Part shown: positions 24,262 to 32,664 of the stretch, piece after piece
How positions within the stretch are numbered: the first letter of the stretch is position 1
Layout: every line of letters starts with the position of its first letter
From: Flagellimonas okinawensis
Lineage (GTDB): Bacteria; Bacteroidota; Bacteroidia; Flavobacteriales; Flavobacteriaceae
Direction: 5' to 3'
Assembly: GCF_029194005.1 (NCBI RefSeq)
Contig: NZ_JARFVA010000005.1
Span: 124,001-188,000, forward strand
DNA: 64,000 bases
The notes under the pieces: generated by a model
What the model was told of the DNA's origin: nothing
The model's input: the letters and a program-made list of their open reading frames with translations, nothing else
Databases searched by the model: none
Translations under genes and position numbers: made by a program

Positions 24262-25309
24262 TTATAAAGGTATTTTAAGAACTACTTTGGTCCCATTGGG
24301 AGCACCATTTTTATCGGTTTTGTCAAAAATAACCAAGAGCTGCTGCTGAACGGCATGAGAAAAGAGGGTATTGATACGCTTTTGGGTCACTTCCATAACT
24401 CTTGATTTCTTTTGGATGTCCATTCCTTTAAATTGATGTGATGCTTGGCGTCCAATACCATTGTCTTCTATGGTGCAAGGTAAAAATACAGCCTCTTTCT
24501 TAAAGTGAATTTGTACTAATTTGTTGTCACCATCCTTATTCAACAAACCGTGTATGATTGCATTTTCCACGAAGGGCTGTATCAATAATTGTGGTACTTG
24601 TATGTCTTGGGTATCCAAGCTTTCGTCAACGGAGATGTTATAATCAAAAGATTTATTGAACCTTAAAGATTCCAGTTCCAAATAGGTGTTCTGGAACTGT
24701 ATTTCTTCGGAAAGTGCAAAACCATTCTCATAGGAGCTTTCCAAAGTCTGTCTTGACAACTTAATGAATTTCCCTAAATACTTTATTGCGGATAACCGAT
24801 TGTTCGAGTTGATTGGATATTGTATGGAATTCAAGGGATTAAAAATAAAAGTCCTTCTAATCTAGGCTTATACGATTACCGAGTATTGAAAACTTTAGAA
24901 ATGGATACTATCCATCTATCAGTTGATCCTTATTAAAATAGAATTCACCAGTAAAAACTTTATTGAGTTCAAATGATCCCATTGTTTTGGAGTCAACACC
25001 ATTAGGGCCTTGAAAATATATTTCCGCCTTGTTGAGACACCCTATTTGCAGAGCCCATTTATTTGCGGAAATTAGGGAGTTATATTTAGAATAATCCAGC
25101 TTGGCCCAATAAACATCGGTAGGGGAGGTCTTTGTAAAATAACGTTTGGATTTGAAATCGACGCTATCCAATTGTTCGTACGATACTGTATCCAAGTCTG
25201 TCTTGAACAATAAAAAAGGCACATCGTAATAGTCCCTTTCCTCTGTATTCTGAGCAAAACCTAAATAAGAAACAAGTAAAATTAAATGTAAGACTCTGGC
25301 AATCTTCAT
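24262..25309 (-). pseudogene. Decayed 7TM-DISM / LytS-type sensor histidine kinase
   Basis: Two remnants of one gene remain. 25309-24908 encodes a signal peptide and the start of a 7TMR-DISM extracellular sensor domain (about 133 aa, ending at TAG). 24834-24262 encodes a LytS-type kinase C-terminus (LLIQPFVENAIIHG, IEDNGIGRQ, GAPNGTKVVLKIPL). The seven-membrane region between them is gone, leaving 73 bases. In frame before the kinase part the sequence reads RTFIFNPLNSIQY, so the usual His of HFIFN is Thr, and an in-frame TAG lies just upstream. Large internal deletion plus the lost phospho-acceptor make activity very unlikely. Confidence 0.85.
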
Positions 25310-25522
25310 TATTTCTAAAGATAGACAAATTAATTATCCATCAGCATAAGTAAAGCTTTTCGCCACCAAATCATTCTTATAACAGCAATGAAACCCGCTT
25401 GGATATTGAGTCATTTATAAAAATGATACAGGTATTTTATCAAATCGTTGTATTTTTGATGGATAAATAATAAAATATTTAAAGCTAAATTGATATATTT
25501 ATGCTAATTAAATATATAAAGC

Positions 25523-25936
25523 ATGGAGAGCTGTCCAAATTGCTCATCTACAGAGTTTACCAAAGCAGGAATAATTAAGAATAGACAACGCTACAAATGT
25601 AAATCCTGTGGTTATTATTTTACCGTTCCCAAACTAGGTAAACAAATTGATGATTACTTTGTAAACAAAGCGCTACAGTTGTATTTAGAAGGGCTTACGT
25701 ATAGGGAGATAGAACGTATTTTGGGTGTTTCACATGTCTCTGTAATGAATTGGGTAAGGAAATACAATATTAAGAGGCCCTATAATTCCAAATACCATCC
25801 TACCTATAAGATTTTAAACCATACAGAGCTTCAAAAGTATTTCCAAAACCCTGAAAACCTGAAAGGTGCAGGTCAACTAGTAACAGAGTTAGGGGATAAG
25901 TTTATGCTTATAAAATGGGACCGTTTCAAAGATTAA
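25523..25936 (+). CDS. IS1 InsA-like zinc-ribbon/HTH protein
   Basis: 137 aa. An N-terminal zinc ribbon (CPNC at residues 4-7, CKSCGYYF at about 27-34) is followed by an HTH, LYLEGLTYREIERILGVSHVSVMNWVRKY, the arrangement of InsA from IS1-family elements. The C-terminal 50 residues (KYHPTYKILNHTE...LGDKFMLIKW) are not transposase, and no insB frame, inverted repeats or target duplication are seen. It therefore looks like a stand-alone DNA-binding protein derived from a transposase. It is placed directly upstream of the acetate-uptake genes and may regulate them. Confidence 0.7.
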   Translation: MESCPNCSSTEFTKAGIIKNRQRYKCKSCGYYFTVPKLGKQIDDYFVNKALQLYLEGLTYREIERILGVSHVSVMNWVRKYNIKRPYNSKYHPTYKILNHTELQKYFQNPENLKGAGQLVTELGDKFMLIKWDRFKD

Positions 25937-26032
25937 ATATAATTATTTAGCGAAAATATATACTGTTTTTTATTTCAGACCTTTTTTTTTAGATGTTCGT
26001 AGGGCACATAACAATCTAACATCCAAACTGAA

Positions 26033-27259
26033 ATGAAAAAAATCCTAATTGGAATGGCGTTTTGTCTGCTGTTCGTTCCAAAATCATTTTCACAGGGAAA
26101 CACCGAATATACCGGAGGTTTCAAAATCAATTTTAACGAAGATGGCTCTAAGTATCTTCGTATGATCGCTTGGGGTCAATTTTGGGCCCAATACAATGAT
26201 AATGTTCCAGAAGATGTAAGCACCACCAACTTTAGTGTTAGACGAGCCAGGTTGTTGAGCTTTACCCAGTTGAACAAAAAGTTCTTGCTGCTTTCACACT
26301 TTGGATTGAACAGTTTAAACGGTAGCAACCTTAGTCCAGTGGGCAAAGGAGAGTCATCCCAGTTGTTTTATCACGCTTTTTGGGGCGAATGGAAGGTTGC
26401 AGAGAATTTTTATGCAGGTACCGGACTTCATTATTGGAATGGTATTTCCCGTTTGAACAATAGCAGTACTTTAAATTTTATGACCTTGGATAACAACCGT
26501 CAATCTTGGGCGGTACTTGGTTTGAGCGATCAATTTGCGCGTCACTTGGGAGTTTACATAAAAGGTAGGGTAGGCCGATTACAATATCGAGTTTCTTTTA
26601 ATGAGGCCATTACAAGTACTTTGGACTCAAGCAACGACCCAACACCCAATGGTAGAGCGGTGTATCGTGGTAGAGAGTTGTTAGGCTCCGCCGATGCGGG
26701 AAAGGTAATCCAGGGATATTTCGATTATCAATTTTTGGATGAAGAATCCAACTTTCTTCCGTATAAGGTAGGGACTTATTTAGGCAGTAAAAAGGTCTTT
26801 AATATTGGCGCAGGCTTCTTAACCCATAGTAATGGTGTTGTTGTTATGGATGGCGCGGGAAATATTGAGGGGGAGAATGTGAATATTCTTGCCGTTGATG
26901 CCTTTTACGATGCTCCACTAGGGGAAGACGGTTCTGCAATAACAGCTTATGCAGTATTTCAAAATAACGATTATGGTCGTAACTTCAACCTGGGACCTTA
27001 TGGTACCGGAAATATGGTATACGGACATGTGGGCTACTTAATCCCGGGTCCTGCAGATAAGTCAAGGGTACAACCTTATTTATCTTACCAAACTAGAACA
27101 ATAGATGCAATAGATGATAATGCCAATAGGCTGGGACTAGGAATCAACCTATTTATGACTGGTCATCATTCCAAATTAACATTGGAATATGCCAACTCAA
27201 AGGTAGGAGCTGGTGACAGTAATGGGGTTGTTACATTGCAAGCACAGATTTACTTATAA
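26033..27259 (+). CDS. Outer-membrane porin-like protein
   Basis: 408 aa with signal peptide (MKKILIGMAFCLLF... cleavage after SFSQ). The mature protein has barrel-like alternation, FSVRRARLLSF (a porin O/P-like strand motif) and a C-terminal strand ending in QAQIYL. It most resembles phosphate-selective porin O/P-type proteins. Being the first gene before DUF4212 and the symporter (20 bp gap), it probably lets short carboxylates across the outer membrane; this is inferred from position. Confidence 0.75.
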   Translation: MKKILIGMAFCLLFVPKSFSQGNTEYTGGFKINFNEDGSKYLRMIAWGQFWAQYNDNVPEDVSTTNFSVRRARLLSFTQLNKKFLLLSHFGLNSLNGSNLSPVGKGESSQLFYHAFWGEWKVAENFYAGTGLHYWNGISRLNNSSTLNFMTLDNNRQSWAVLGLSDQFARHLGVYIKGRVGRLQYRVSFNEAITSTLDSSNDPTPNGRAVYRGRELLGSADAGKVIQGYFDYQFLDEESNFLPYKVGTYLGSKKVFNIGAGFLTHSNGVVVMDGAGNIEGENVNILAVDAFYDAPLGEDGSAITAYAVFQNNDYGRNFNLGPYGTGNMVYGHVGYLIPGPADKSRVQPYLSYQTRTIDAIDDNANRLGLGINLFMTGHHSKLTLEYANSKVGAGDSNGVVTLQAQIYL

Positions 27260-27278
27260 CTAAACAAACCAACAAATT

Positions 27279-27542
27279 ATGTCAGAAAAACAGAAAAAGG
27301 CCACGGCCTACTGGAAAGAGAACTTGAGATATTTGGTCATATTATTGGCTATATGGTTCTTGGTCTCCTATGGAGCAGGCATTCTCTTCAAAGATGCTTT
27401 GAACAATATTAGAATGGGCGGATTTAAACTTGGATTTTGGTTCGCACAGCAAGGTTCTATTTATGTATTTGTCATTCTCATTTTTGTGTACGTACGCCTA
27501 ATGAACAAATTGGACAAAAAATACGGATACAACGAAGATTAA
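27279..27542 (+). CDS. DUF4212 small subunit of a sodium:solute symporter
   Basis: 87 aa, two membrane helices. YWKENLRYLVILLAIWFLVSYGAGILF and GGFKLGFWFAQQGSIYVFVILIFVY are the DUF4212 pattern. Members always precede a VC_2705-type solute:sodium symporter, as here (22 bp gap), and are thought to be its small subunit. Confidence 0.93.
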   Translation: MSEKQKKATAYWKENLRYLVILLAIWFLVSYGAGILFKDALNNIRMGGFKLGFWFAQQGSIYVFVILIFVYVRLMNKLDKKYGYNED

Positions 27543-27564
27543 CTAACCAACAAAATTTACAATT

Positions 27565-29280
27565 ATGAGTAATGAACAAATATGGACCTACGTCTTGGTC
27601 GCATTGTCATTTGGACTATACATCGGAATAGCGATTTGGTCGCGTGCAGGTTCCACCAAAGAGTTTTATGTAGCTGGTGGAGGGGTTTCCCCATTGGCCA
27701 ATGGAATGGCTACGGCGGCAGACTGGATGTCGGCAGCTTCTTTTATCTCCATGGCAGGTATCATCTCTTTCGCAGGATATGATGGAGCAGTTTACCTAAT
27801 GGGTTGGACAGGAGGCTATGTACTATTGGCCTTACTTTTGGCACCTTACCTAAGAAAATTCGGAAAGTTTACCGTGCCCGATTTTATCGGAGAGCGCTAT
27901 TATTCCAAAACGGCGCGTGTGGTTGCTGTAATCTGTGCCCTTATTGTTTCTTTTACATACGTGGCAGGACAAATGAGGGGAGTGGGGATTGTGTTCTCCA
28001 GATACCTTGAGGTGGACATTAATACAGGAGTGGTTATAGGAATGGTAATAGTACTGTTCTATGCGGTTCTTGGTGGAATGAAGGGGATTACCTATACCCA
28101 GGTTGCACAATATTGTGTATTGATTTTTGCCTTTATGGTACCCGCGATTTTCATCTCCATACAAATGACAGGTAACCCAGTTCCACAACTTGGTTTTGGA
28201 AGTACCTTGTCCGATGGTTCAGGCACTTATCTTTTGGATAAACTGGATGGTCTTTCTACAGAACTAGGGTTTGCGGAGTACACAGATGGCTCTAAAAGTA
28301 TGATAGATGTTTTTGCCATTACGCTAGCCTTAATGGTAGGTACTGCAGGGTTACCACACGTAATCGTTCGTTTCTTTACTGTAAAGCGTGTTAGAGATGC
28401 TCGAAAATCTGCAGGTTTGGCATTATTGTTCATCGCAATACTTTATACAACTGCTCCTGCGGTTGCTGTATTTGCCAGAACAAACCTTATCGAAACAGTT
28501 AGTGGAAAAGAGTACGATAGCATGCCGGAATGGTTCAATAGATGGGAAAAAACAGGTTTGATAGGGCACGAGGATAAAAACGGCGATGGTATCATCCAAT
28601 ACGTAGCGGCTCCTGAAATTAACGAGTTGACCGTAGATCGTGATATTATGGTATTGGCCAACCCAGAAATTGCAGATCTTCCTGCTTGGGTAATCGGTTT
28701 AATAGCCGCGGGTGGTCTAGCAGCAGCTTTGTCAACTGCAGCAGGTCTACTTTTAGTGATTTCTTCCTCTGTTTCCCATGACTTGATCAAAAATGTTCTT
28801 AAGCCAGACCTTTCTGAAAAAGGTGAGCTTTGGGCAGCTAGACTTTCTGCTGCTGTGGCAGTAGTTATTGCAGGTTATTTCGGAATTAATCCGCCTGGAT
28901 TTGTGGCAGCGGTAGTTGCTTTGGCCTTTGGTCTCGCAGCAGCATCGTTCTTCCCGGCTATCATCTTAGGAATTTTCTATAAAAAGATGAACAGCAAAGG
29001 GGCCGTTTCCGGTATGATCGTCGGTCTATGTTTGATGCTTTTCTATATGTTAAAATTCAAATTTGGAATATTTGACGGAGGAAAAGAAGCAGTCGCAGGT
29101 CTTCAAGAAAGTTGGTGGTTTGGCGTATCGCCAGAAGGATTTGGAACCATTGCGATGATCGTGAACTTTATAGTGGCCATAGTAGTAAACCAATTTACTC
29201 CTGAGCCTCCAGAACATGTGCAAGAAATTGTGGAGCACATAAGAATACCTAGTGGTGCGGGAGAAGCAGCATCACATTAA
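27565..29280 (+). CDS. Sodium:solute symporter (acetate/short-carboxylate type)
   Basis: 571 aa, about 13 membrane segments, SSS family. EFYVAGGGVSPLANGMATAADWMSAASFI is the family signature; GLPHVIVRFFTVK and the C-terminal FTPEPPEHVQ are as in VC_2705/ActP-related transporters. With DUF4212 before it, and a symporter-domain kinase and acetyl-CoA synthetase after it, acetate uptake is the most likely job. Confidence 0.92.
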   Translation: MSNEQIWTYVLVALSFGLYIGIAIWSRAGSTKEFYVAGGGVSPLANGMATAADWMSAASFISMAGIISFAGYDGAVYLMGWTGGYVLLALLLAPYLRKFGKFTVPDFIGERYYSKTARVVAVICALIVSFTYVAGQMRGVGIVFSRYLEVDINTGVVIGMVIVLFYAVLGGMKGITYTQVAQYCVLIFAFMVPAIFISIQMTGNPVPQLGFGSTLSDGSGTYLLDKLDGLSTELGFAEYTDGSKSMIDVFAITLALMVGTAGLPHVIVRFFTVKRVRDARKSAGLALLFIAILYTTAPAVAVFARTNLIETVSGKEYDSMPEWFNRWEKTGLIGHEDKNGDGIIQYVAAPEINELTVDRDIMVLANPEIADLPAWVIGLIAAGGLAAALSTAAGLLLVISSSVSHDLIKNVLKPDLSEKGELWAARLSAAVAVVIAGYFGINPPGFVAAVVALAFGLAAASFFPAIILGIFYKKMNSKGAVSGMIVGLCLMLFYMLKFKFGIFDGGKEAVAGLQESWWFGVSPEGFGTIAMIVNFIVAIVVNQFTPEPPEHVQEIVEHIRIPSGAGEAASH

Positions 29281-29300
29281 TTTAGTTGGTTGTGAAAAAG

Positions 29301-29332
29301 CGGTGTGGTATAGTTTTACTGCACCGTTTTTT
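29301..29332 (+). terminator. Probable terminator after the symporter gene
   Basis: CGGTG-TG-GTA (29301-29310) pairs with TAC-TG-CACCG (29318-29326, two wobble pairs) and is followed by six T. It separates the symporter transcript from the sensor genes. Confidence 0.7.
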
Positions 29333-29364
29333 GTAATTTTAAATTGGGTACCGTGCAAATAAAA

Positions 29365-29559
29365 ATGAAGAAAAGGCATCAGCAGAAATTGATACTTATT
29401 TCCATAGTTCTGTTTTTTTTATGGAATGTCCCTTTTGTTACCATTTTCGATGGTGATACACATCTTTTTGGCTTTCCTGTATTTTACGTCTTCATTTTTT
29501 TAAGCTGGTTGGTGGCAATTATTCTGGCCTTCATTATTCTAAAACGGTTCTATGAGTAA
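29365..29559 (+). CDS. Small membrane protein (DUF3311-like) preceding the symporter-kinase
   Basis: 64 aa from the ATG at 29365 (MKKRHQQK); a GTG/ATG-type start at 29344 would add seven residues. Two membrane helices: LILISIVLFFLWNVPFVTIF and FPVFYVFIFLSWLVAIILAFII. The composition and the P-x-V-x-x-F pattern resemble DUF3311 proteins, which sit before sodium:solute symporters. It overlaps the kinase gene by 8 bp, so it may be a small subunit of that protein's transporter domain. Confidence 0.75.
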   Translation: MKKRHQQKLILISIVLFFLWNVPFVTIFDGDTHLFGFPVFYVFIFLSWLVAIILAFIILKRFYE

Positions 29560-32239
29560 TTATGCTGTAGGACTTGTTATTGTTCTGTATTTGGCCATGC
29601 TTTTTGTACTGGCCTATTTTGCTGAAAAAAATCCAAAGGGAAAATGGATCAGCAACCCTTATGTATATGCGCTTTCCTTGGCTGTGTACTGCACGGCATG
29701 GACCTATTACGGGAGTGTTGGGATAGCATCAAGTTCTGGAATAAGTTTTTTGGCCATCTATCTTGGGCCCGTAATTGCCCTTCCGCTTTGGATTGTGATC
29801 ATGCGTAAGGTGATACGTATTTCCAAACAACACAAAATATCCAGTATTGCTGATTTTATTTCGATGAGATATGGAAACAATAGATTGTTGGGAGCTTTGG
29901 TTACATTCACCTGTTTGTTTGCCATAATCCCATATATTTCGCTTCAGTTGAAAGCGGTTTCCGAAACCTTTTCTTTGATTTCGGCAAAGGATAGTTATGT
30001 TTCTACCGGTTTTTTTGATGATTCCACTTTTTATATAGCACTGTTGTTGGCTGTGTTTGTTGCTTTTTATGGAACGCTATCTACAGATACTTCCAAACAT
30101 AAAAAGGGAATTATAGCAACCGTGGCTTTGGAATCCATTTTAAAGCTATCATTTTTCCTTGCCATTGGTATTTATGTCACTTTCTTTCTGTTTGATGGAA
30201 CTACGGATATCTTCAATCAAGCCCGCTTACAGGAAAACTTTGAACAGCTCACATCTTTTGGTGGTGTGGAGAATGGCTTTAATTGGCTTTTTACCATTTG
30301 TCTATCCTTTTTTGCTATTTTTCTTCTACCAAGGCAATTCCATGTAGCCGTGGTTGAGAACGATAACGAGAGCTACCTCCGAAAGGCCATTTGGATATTT
30401 CCATTGTACCTTTTGCTTTTCAATGTATTTGTGATTTTTATTGCATGGGCCGGGAATATTAGCCTGTCAGATATCGTAAACCATGATTATTATTCACTTC
30501 TCCTGCCTTTGCAGCAAAATAATTACGGCCTGGCACTTATGGTTTTTATAGGAGGCTTTACTACGGTAATTTCCATGATTGTGGTATCTACCTTGGCACT
30601 ATCCACCATGGTAAGTAATAATGTGGTGATTCCGTATGGTTTTATTAAAACACTGGTGGAAGGTAATCCTGAAGAAAACACCAAACGGATAAAGAACATT
30701 AGGCGAGTGGCCATATTCTTTTTGATCATTATTGCCTACTTCTTTTATGTGAAGTTTTCCGCTCAACTGTCATTATACTCCATAGGCTTGATATCTTTTG
30801 TGATCATAGCGCAATTGGCACCATCGTTCTTTTTGGGGCTCACTTGGCGTCGCGGTACGGCCAGAGGTGCCGAAATAGGCATTTTTGTAGGTTTGGCAGT
30901 TGTTTTTTACACTTTGCTGTTGCCAATTATTAGCCATGCGATCATGCCCAATGTTACTTTTGTTGAGGAAGGTTTGTTCGGGTACTCTTGGTTAAAGCCG
31001 GCACAATTGTTCGGTGTGGATTATTTAACGCCGGAAAGCAATGCATTTTTATGGAGTATATCGCTTAACACCCTGTCATTTGTTGCTTTCTCCTTACGTA
31101 CAAAAGGTAATTATCGCGAGCGGAATTATGCTGAAATGTTCGTGAACCATGAAAATTACGGTAACCTTCAGGAAGGCGGTTTTATTTGGAAAGGAGAAGC
31201 CTATGTAGCTGACATAAAACGCTTATTGAGCAGATTTTTGGGTGAGCAGCGAACCAATAGGGCGCTTCGTATCTTTAACCGGAAATATAATATCTCAGAA
31301 ACCGAAGAAAAGGCGGATGCCAGACTCATCAACTTTTCGGAAAAACTCTTAACGGGAAGTATCGGAAGTGCTTCGGCCAAAATATTATTGGCTTCCGTTT
31401 CTAAAGAAACACCCATTAGTTTGGTGGAAGTCCTAAATATATTGGAAGAAAGTAAAGAGACCAAGGCCAATAATAAACTGCTTATTGAAAAATCCAATGA
31501 ACTTTCGGCCATGGCACAGCAATTAAAACAGGCGAATGATGAGTTACGTATTCAGGATAAATTAAAGGACGAATTCCTCGATACGGTGGCCCATGAGCTC
31601 AAAACGCCCATAACCTCCATTAAAGCTGCTTCAGAAGTGCTGGAGGATGAAGGTATGCCACCTGAACTGAGGAATAAATTCTTGGAAAATATAAGTAGGG
31701 ATACCGACAGACTAGATACACTGATTCATAATATTTTAGACCTTGAAAAACTATCGAGCAATAGAACTGATCTGGACATTGAAGAACACAACATGTCCAA
31801 GACAATTCAAAAGGCCATCAAAGGAGTAGAACAAATTGCTTCGAAGAAACAGGTGAAAATCAAGTTTTCCACTAAGGATAAGGTGTTGGCAGCTTATGAT
31901 GAGGACCGAATTTTACAAGTATTGACCAATTTGCTATCGAATTCCCTTAAATTTACAGAACCTCATAAAGGAAGAATTAAAATTCTTTTGGAAGACCTCA
32001 AAAAAGAGGTGCTGATAGCCGTTGAAGATAATGGTAGGGGTATACCCGATGAGGACAAAGAGTACATCTTTGAAAAATTCTATCAATCAAAAAATCAAAA
32101 TGTAAAAAAACCACAGGGAAGTGGACTGGGGCTTGCTATATGTAAAAAAATAGTTGAAAGCCATAAGGGAACCATTGTAGTACACAAGGATTTTACCAAT
32201 GGGACCCGGATGATATTTACAATACCGAAAAAACAATGA
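29552..32239 (+). CDS. Symporter-domain sensor histidine kinase (CrbS/CbrA-like)
   Basis: 895 aa. Residues 1-530 form an SSS-family transporter module (YCTAWTYYGSVGIASSSG, LPRQFHVAVVEND), and residues 650-895 a HisKA/HATPase core: H-box DTVAHELKTPITSI, N-box LTNLLSNSLKFTE, VEDNGRGIPDED, GSGLGLAICKKI. There is no PAS domain between them. CrbS/CbrA proteins use such a fusion to control acetate or carbon use (acs, actP). Its stop overlaps the response regulator start in an ATGA arrangement. Confidence 0.93.
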   Translation: MSNYAVGLVIVLYLAMLFVLAYFAEKNPKGKWISNPYVYALSLAVYCTAWTYYGSVGIASSSGISFLAIYLGPVIALPLWIVIMRKVIRISKQHKISSIADFISMRYGNNRLLGALVTFTCLFAIIPYISLQLKAVSETFSLISAKDSYVSTGFFDDSTFYIALLLAVFVAFYGTLSTDTSKHKKGIIATVALESILKLSFFLAIGIYVTFFLFDGTTDIFNQARLQENFEQLTSFGGVENGFNWLFTICLSFFAIFLLPRQFHVAVVENDNESYLRKAIWIFPLYLLLFNVFVIFIAWAGNISLSDIVNHDYYSLLLPLQQNNYGLALMVFIGGFTTVISMIVVSTLALSTMVSNNVVIPYGFIKTLVEGNPEENTKRIKNIRRVAIFFLIIIAYFFYVKFSAQLSLYSIGLISFVIIAQLAPSFFLGLTWRRGTARGAEIGIFVGLAVVFYTLLLPIISHAIMPNVTFVEEGLFGYSWLKPAQLFGVDYLTPESNAFLWSISLNTLSFVAFSLRTKGNYRERNYAEMFVNHENYGNLQEGGFIWKGEAYVADIKRLLSRFLGEQRTNRALRIFNRKYNISETEEKADARLINFSEKLLTGSIGSASAKILLASVSKETPISLVEVLNILEESKETKANNKLLIEKSNELSAMAQQLKQANDELRIQDKLKDEFLDTVAHELKTPITSIKAASEVLEDEGMPPELRNKFLENISRDTDRLDTLIHNILDLEKLSSNRTDLDIEEHNMSKTIQKAIKGVEQIASKKQVKIKFSTKDKVLAAYDEDRILQVLTNLLSNSLKFTEPHKGRIKILLEDLKKEVLIAVEDNGRGIPDEDKEYIFEKFYQSKNQNVKKPQGSGLGLAICKKIVESHKGTIVVHKDFTNGTRMIFTIPKKQ

Positions 32240-32604
32240 AGTTGAAAAAAATATTAATTGTGGACGATGAGCCCAACATTGTAATGTCGTTGGAGTATGC
32301 ATTTAAAAAAAAGGATTTTGAGGTTTTTATTGCCAGAGATGGTACAGAAGCCTTGGAGATTGCCGAAAAGGAAAAACCAGATCTCGTTCTTTTGGATATC
32401 ATGATGCCAGAAATGGATGGATATGAGACCTTAAAAAGAATTAGGGAAAACAAGGATCTTAAGCATGCCAAAGTAGTTTTTCTATCGGCCAAGAGTAAAG
32501 AAAAGGACGTAGAAAAAGGATTGAAAATGGGAGCGGACAGTTATATGACCAAGCCATTTTCGATAAAAAAAGTGATTTCCGATATAGAGGAACTGTTGGC
32601 ATAG
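32236..32604 (+). CDS. Receiver-only response regulator
   Basis: 122 aa, a complete receiver domain and nothing else: acidic pair VDDEP, phospho-acceptor Asp in LLDIMMPEMDG, LSAKSKEKD, and Lys in MTKPFS. The partner of CrbS in gamma-proteobacteria (CrbR) has a LuxR-type HTH; this protein has none, so output must pass through another protein. Translation is coupled to the kinase gene. Confidence 0.93.
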   Translation: MKLKKILIVDDEPNIVMSLEYAFKKKDFEVFIARDGTEALEIAEKEKPDLVLLDIMMPEMDGYETLKRIRENKDLKHAKVVFLSAKSKEKDVEKGLKMGADSYMTKPFSIKKVISDIEELLA

Positions 32605-32664
32605 AACAAAACCAAAATAATAAACTGAACAAGTAATTTACATATTAACTAAACTTAACGTTAG

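Noticed and set aside
24262..24834. Functional short histidine kinase
   Set aside because: It begins within the conserved HFxFN box, which lacks its His, and an in-frame stop lies just upstream; treated as part of a pseudogene.
25523..25936. Intact IS1-family insertion sequence
   Set aside because: No catalytic insB frame, no terminal inverted repeats and no target duplication were found around the InsA-like gene.
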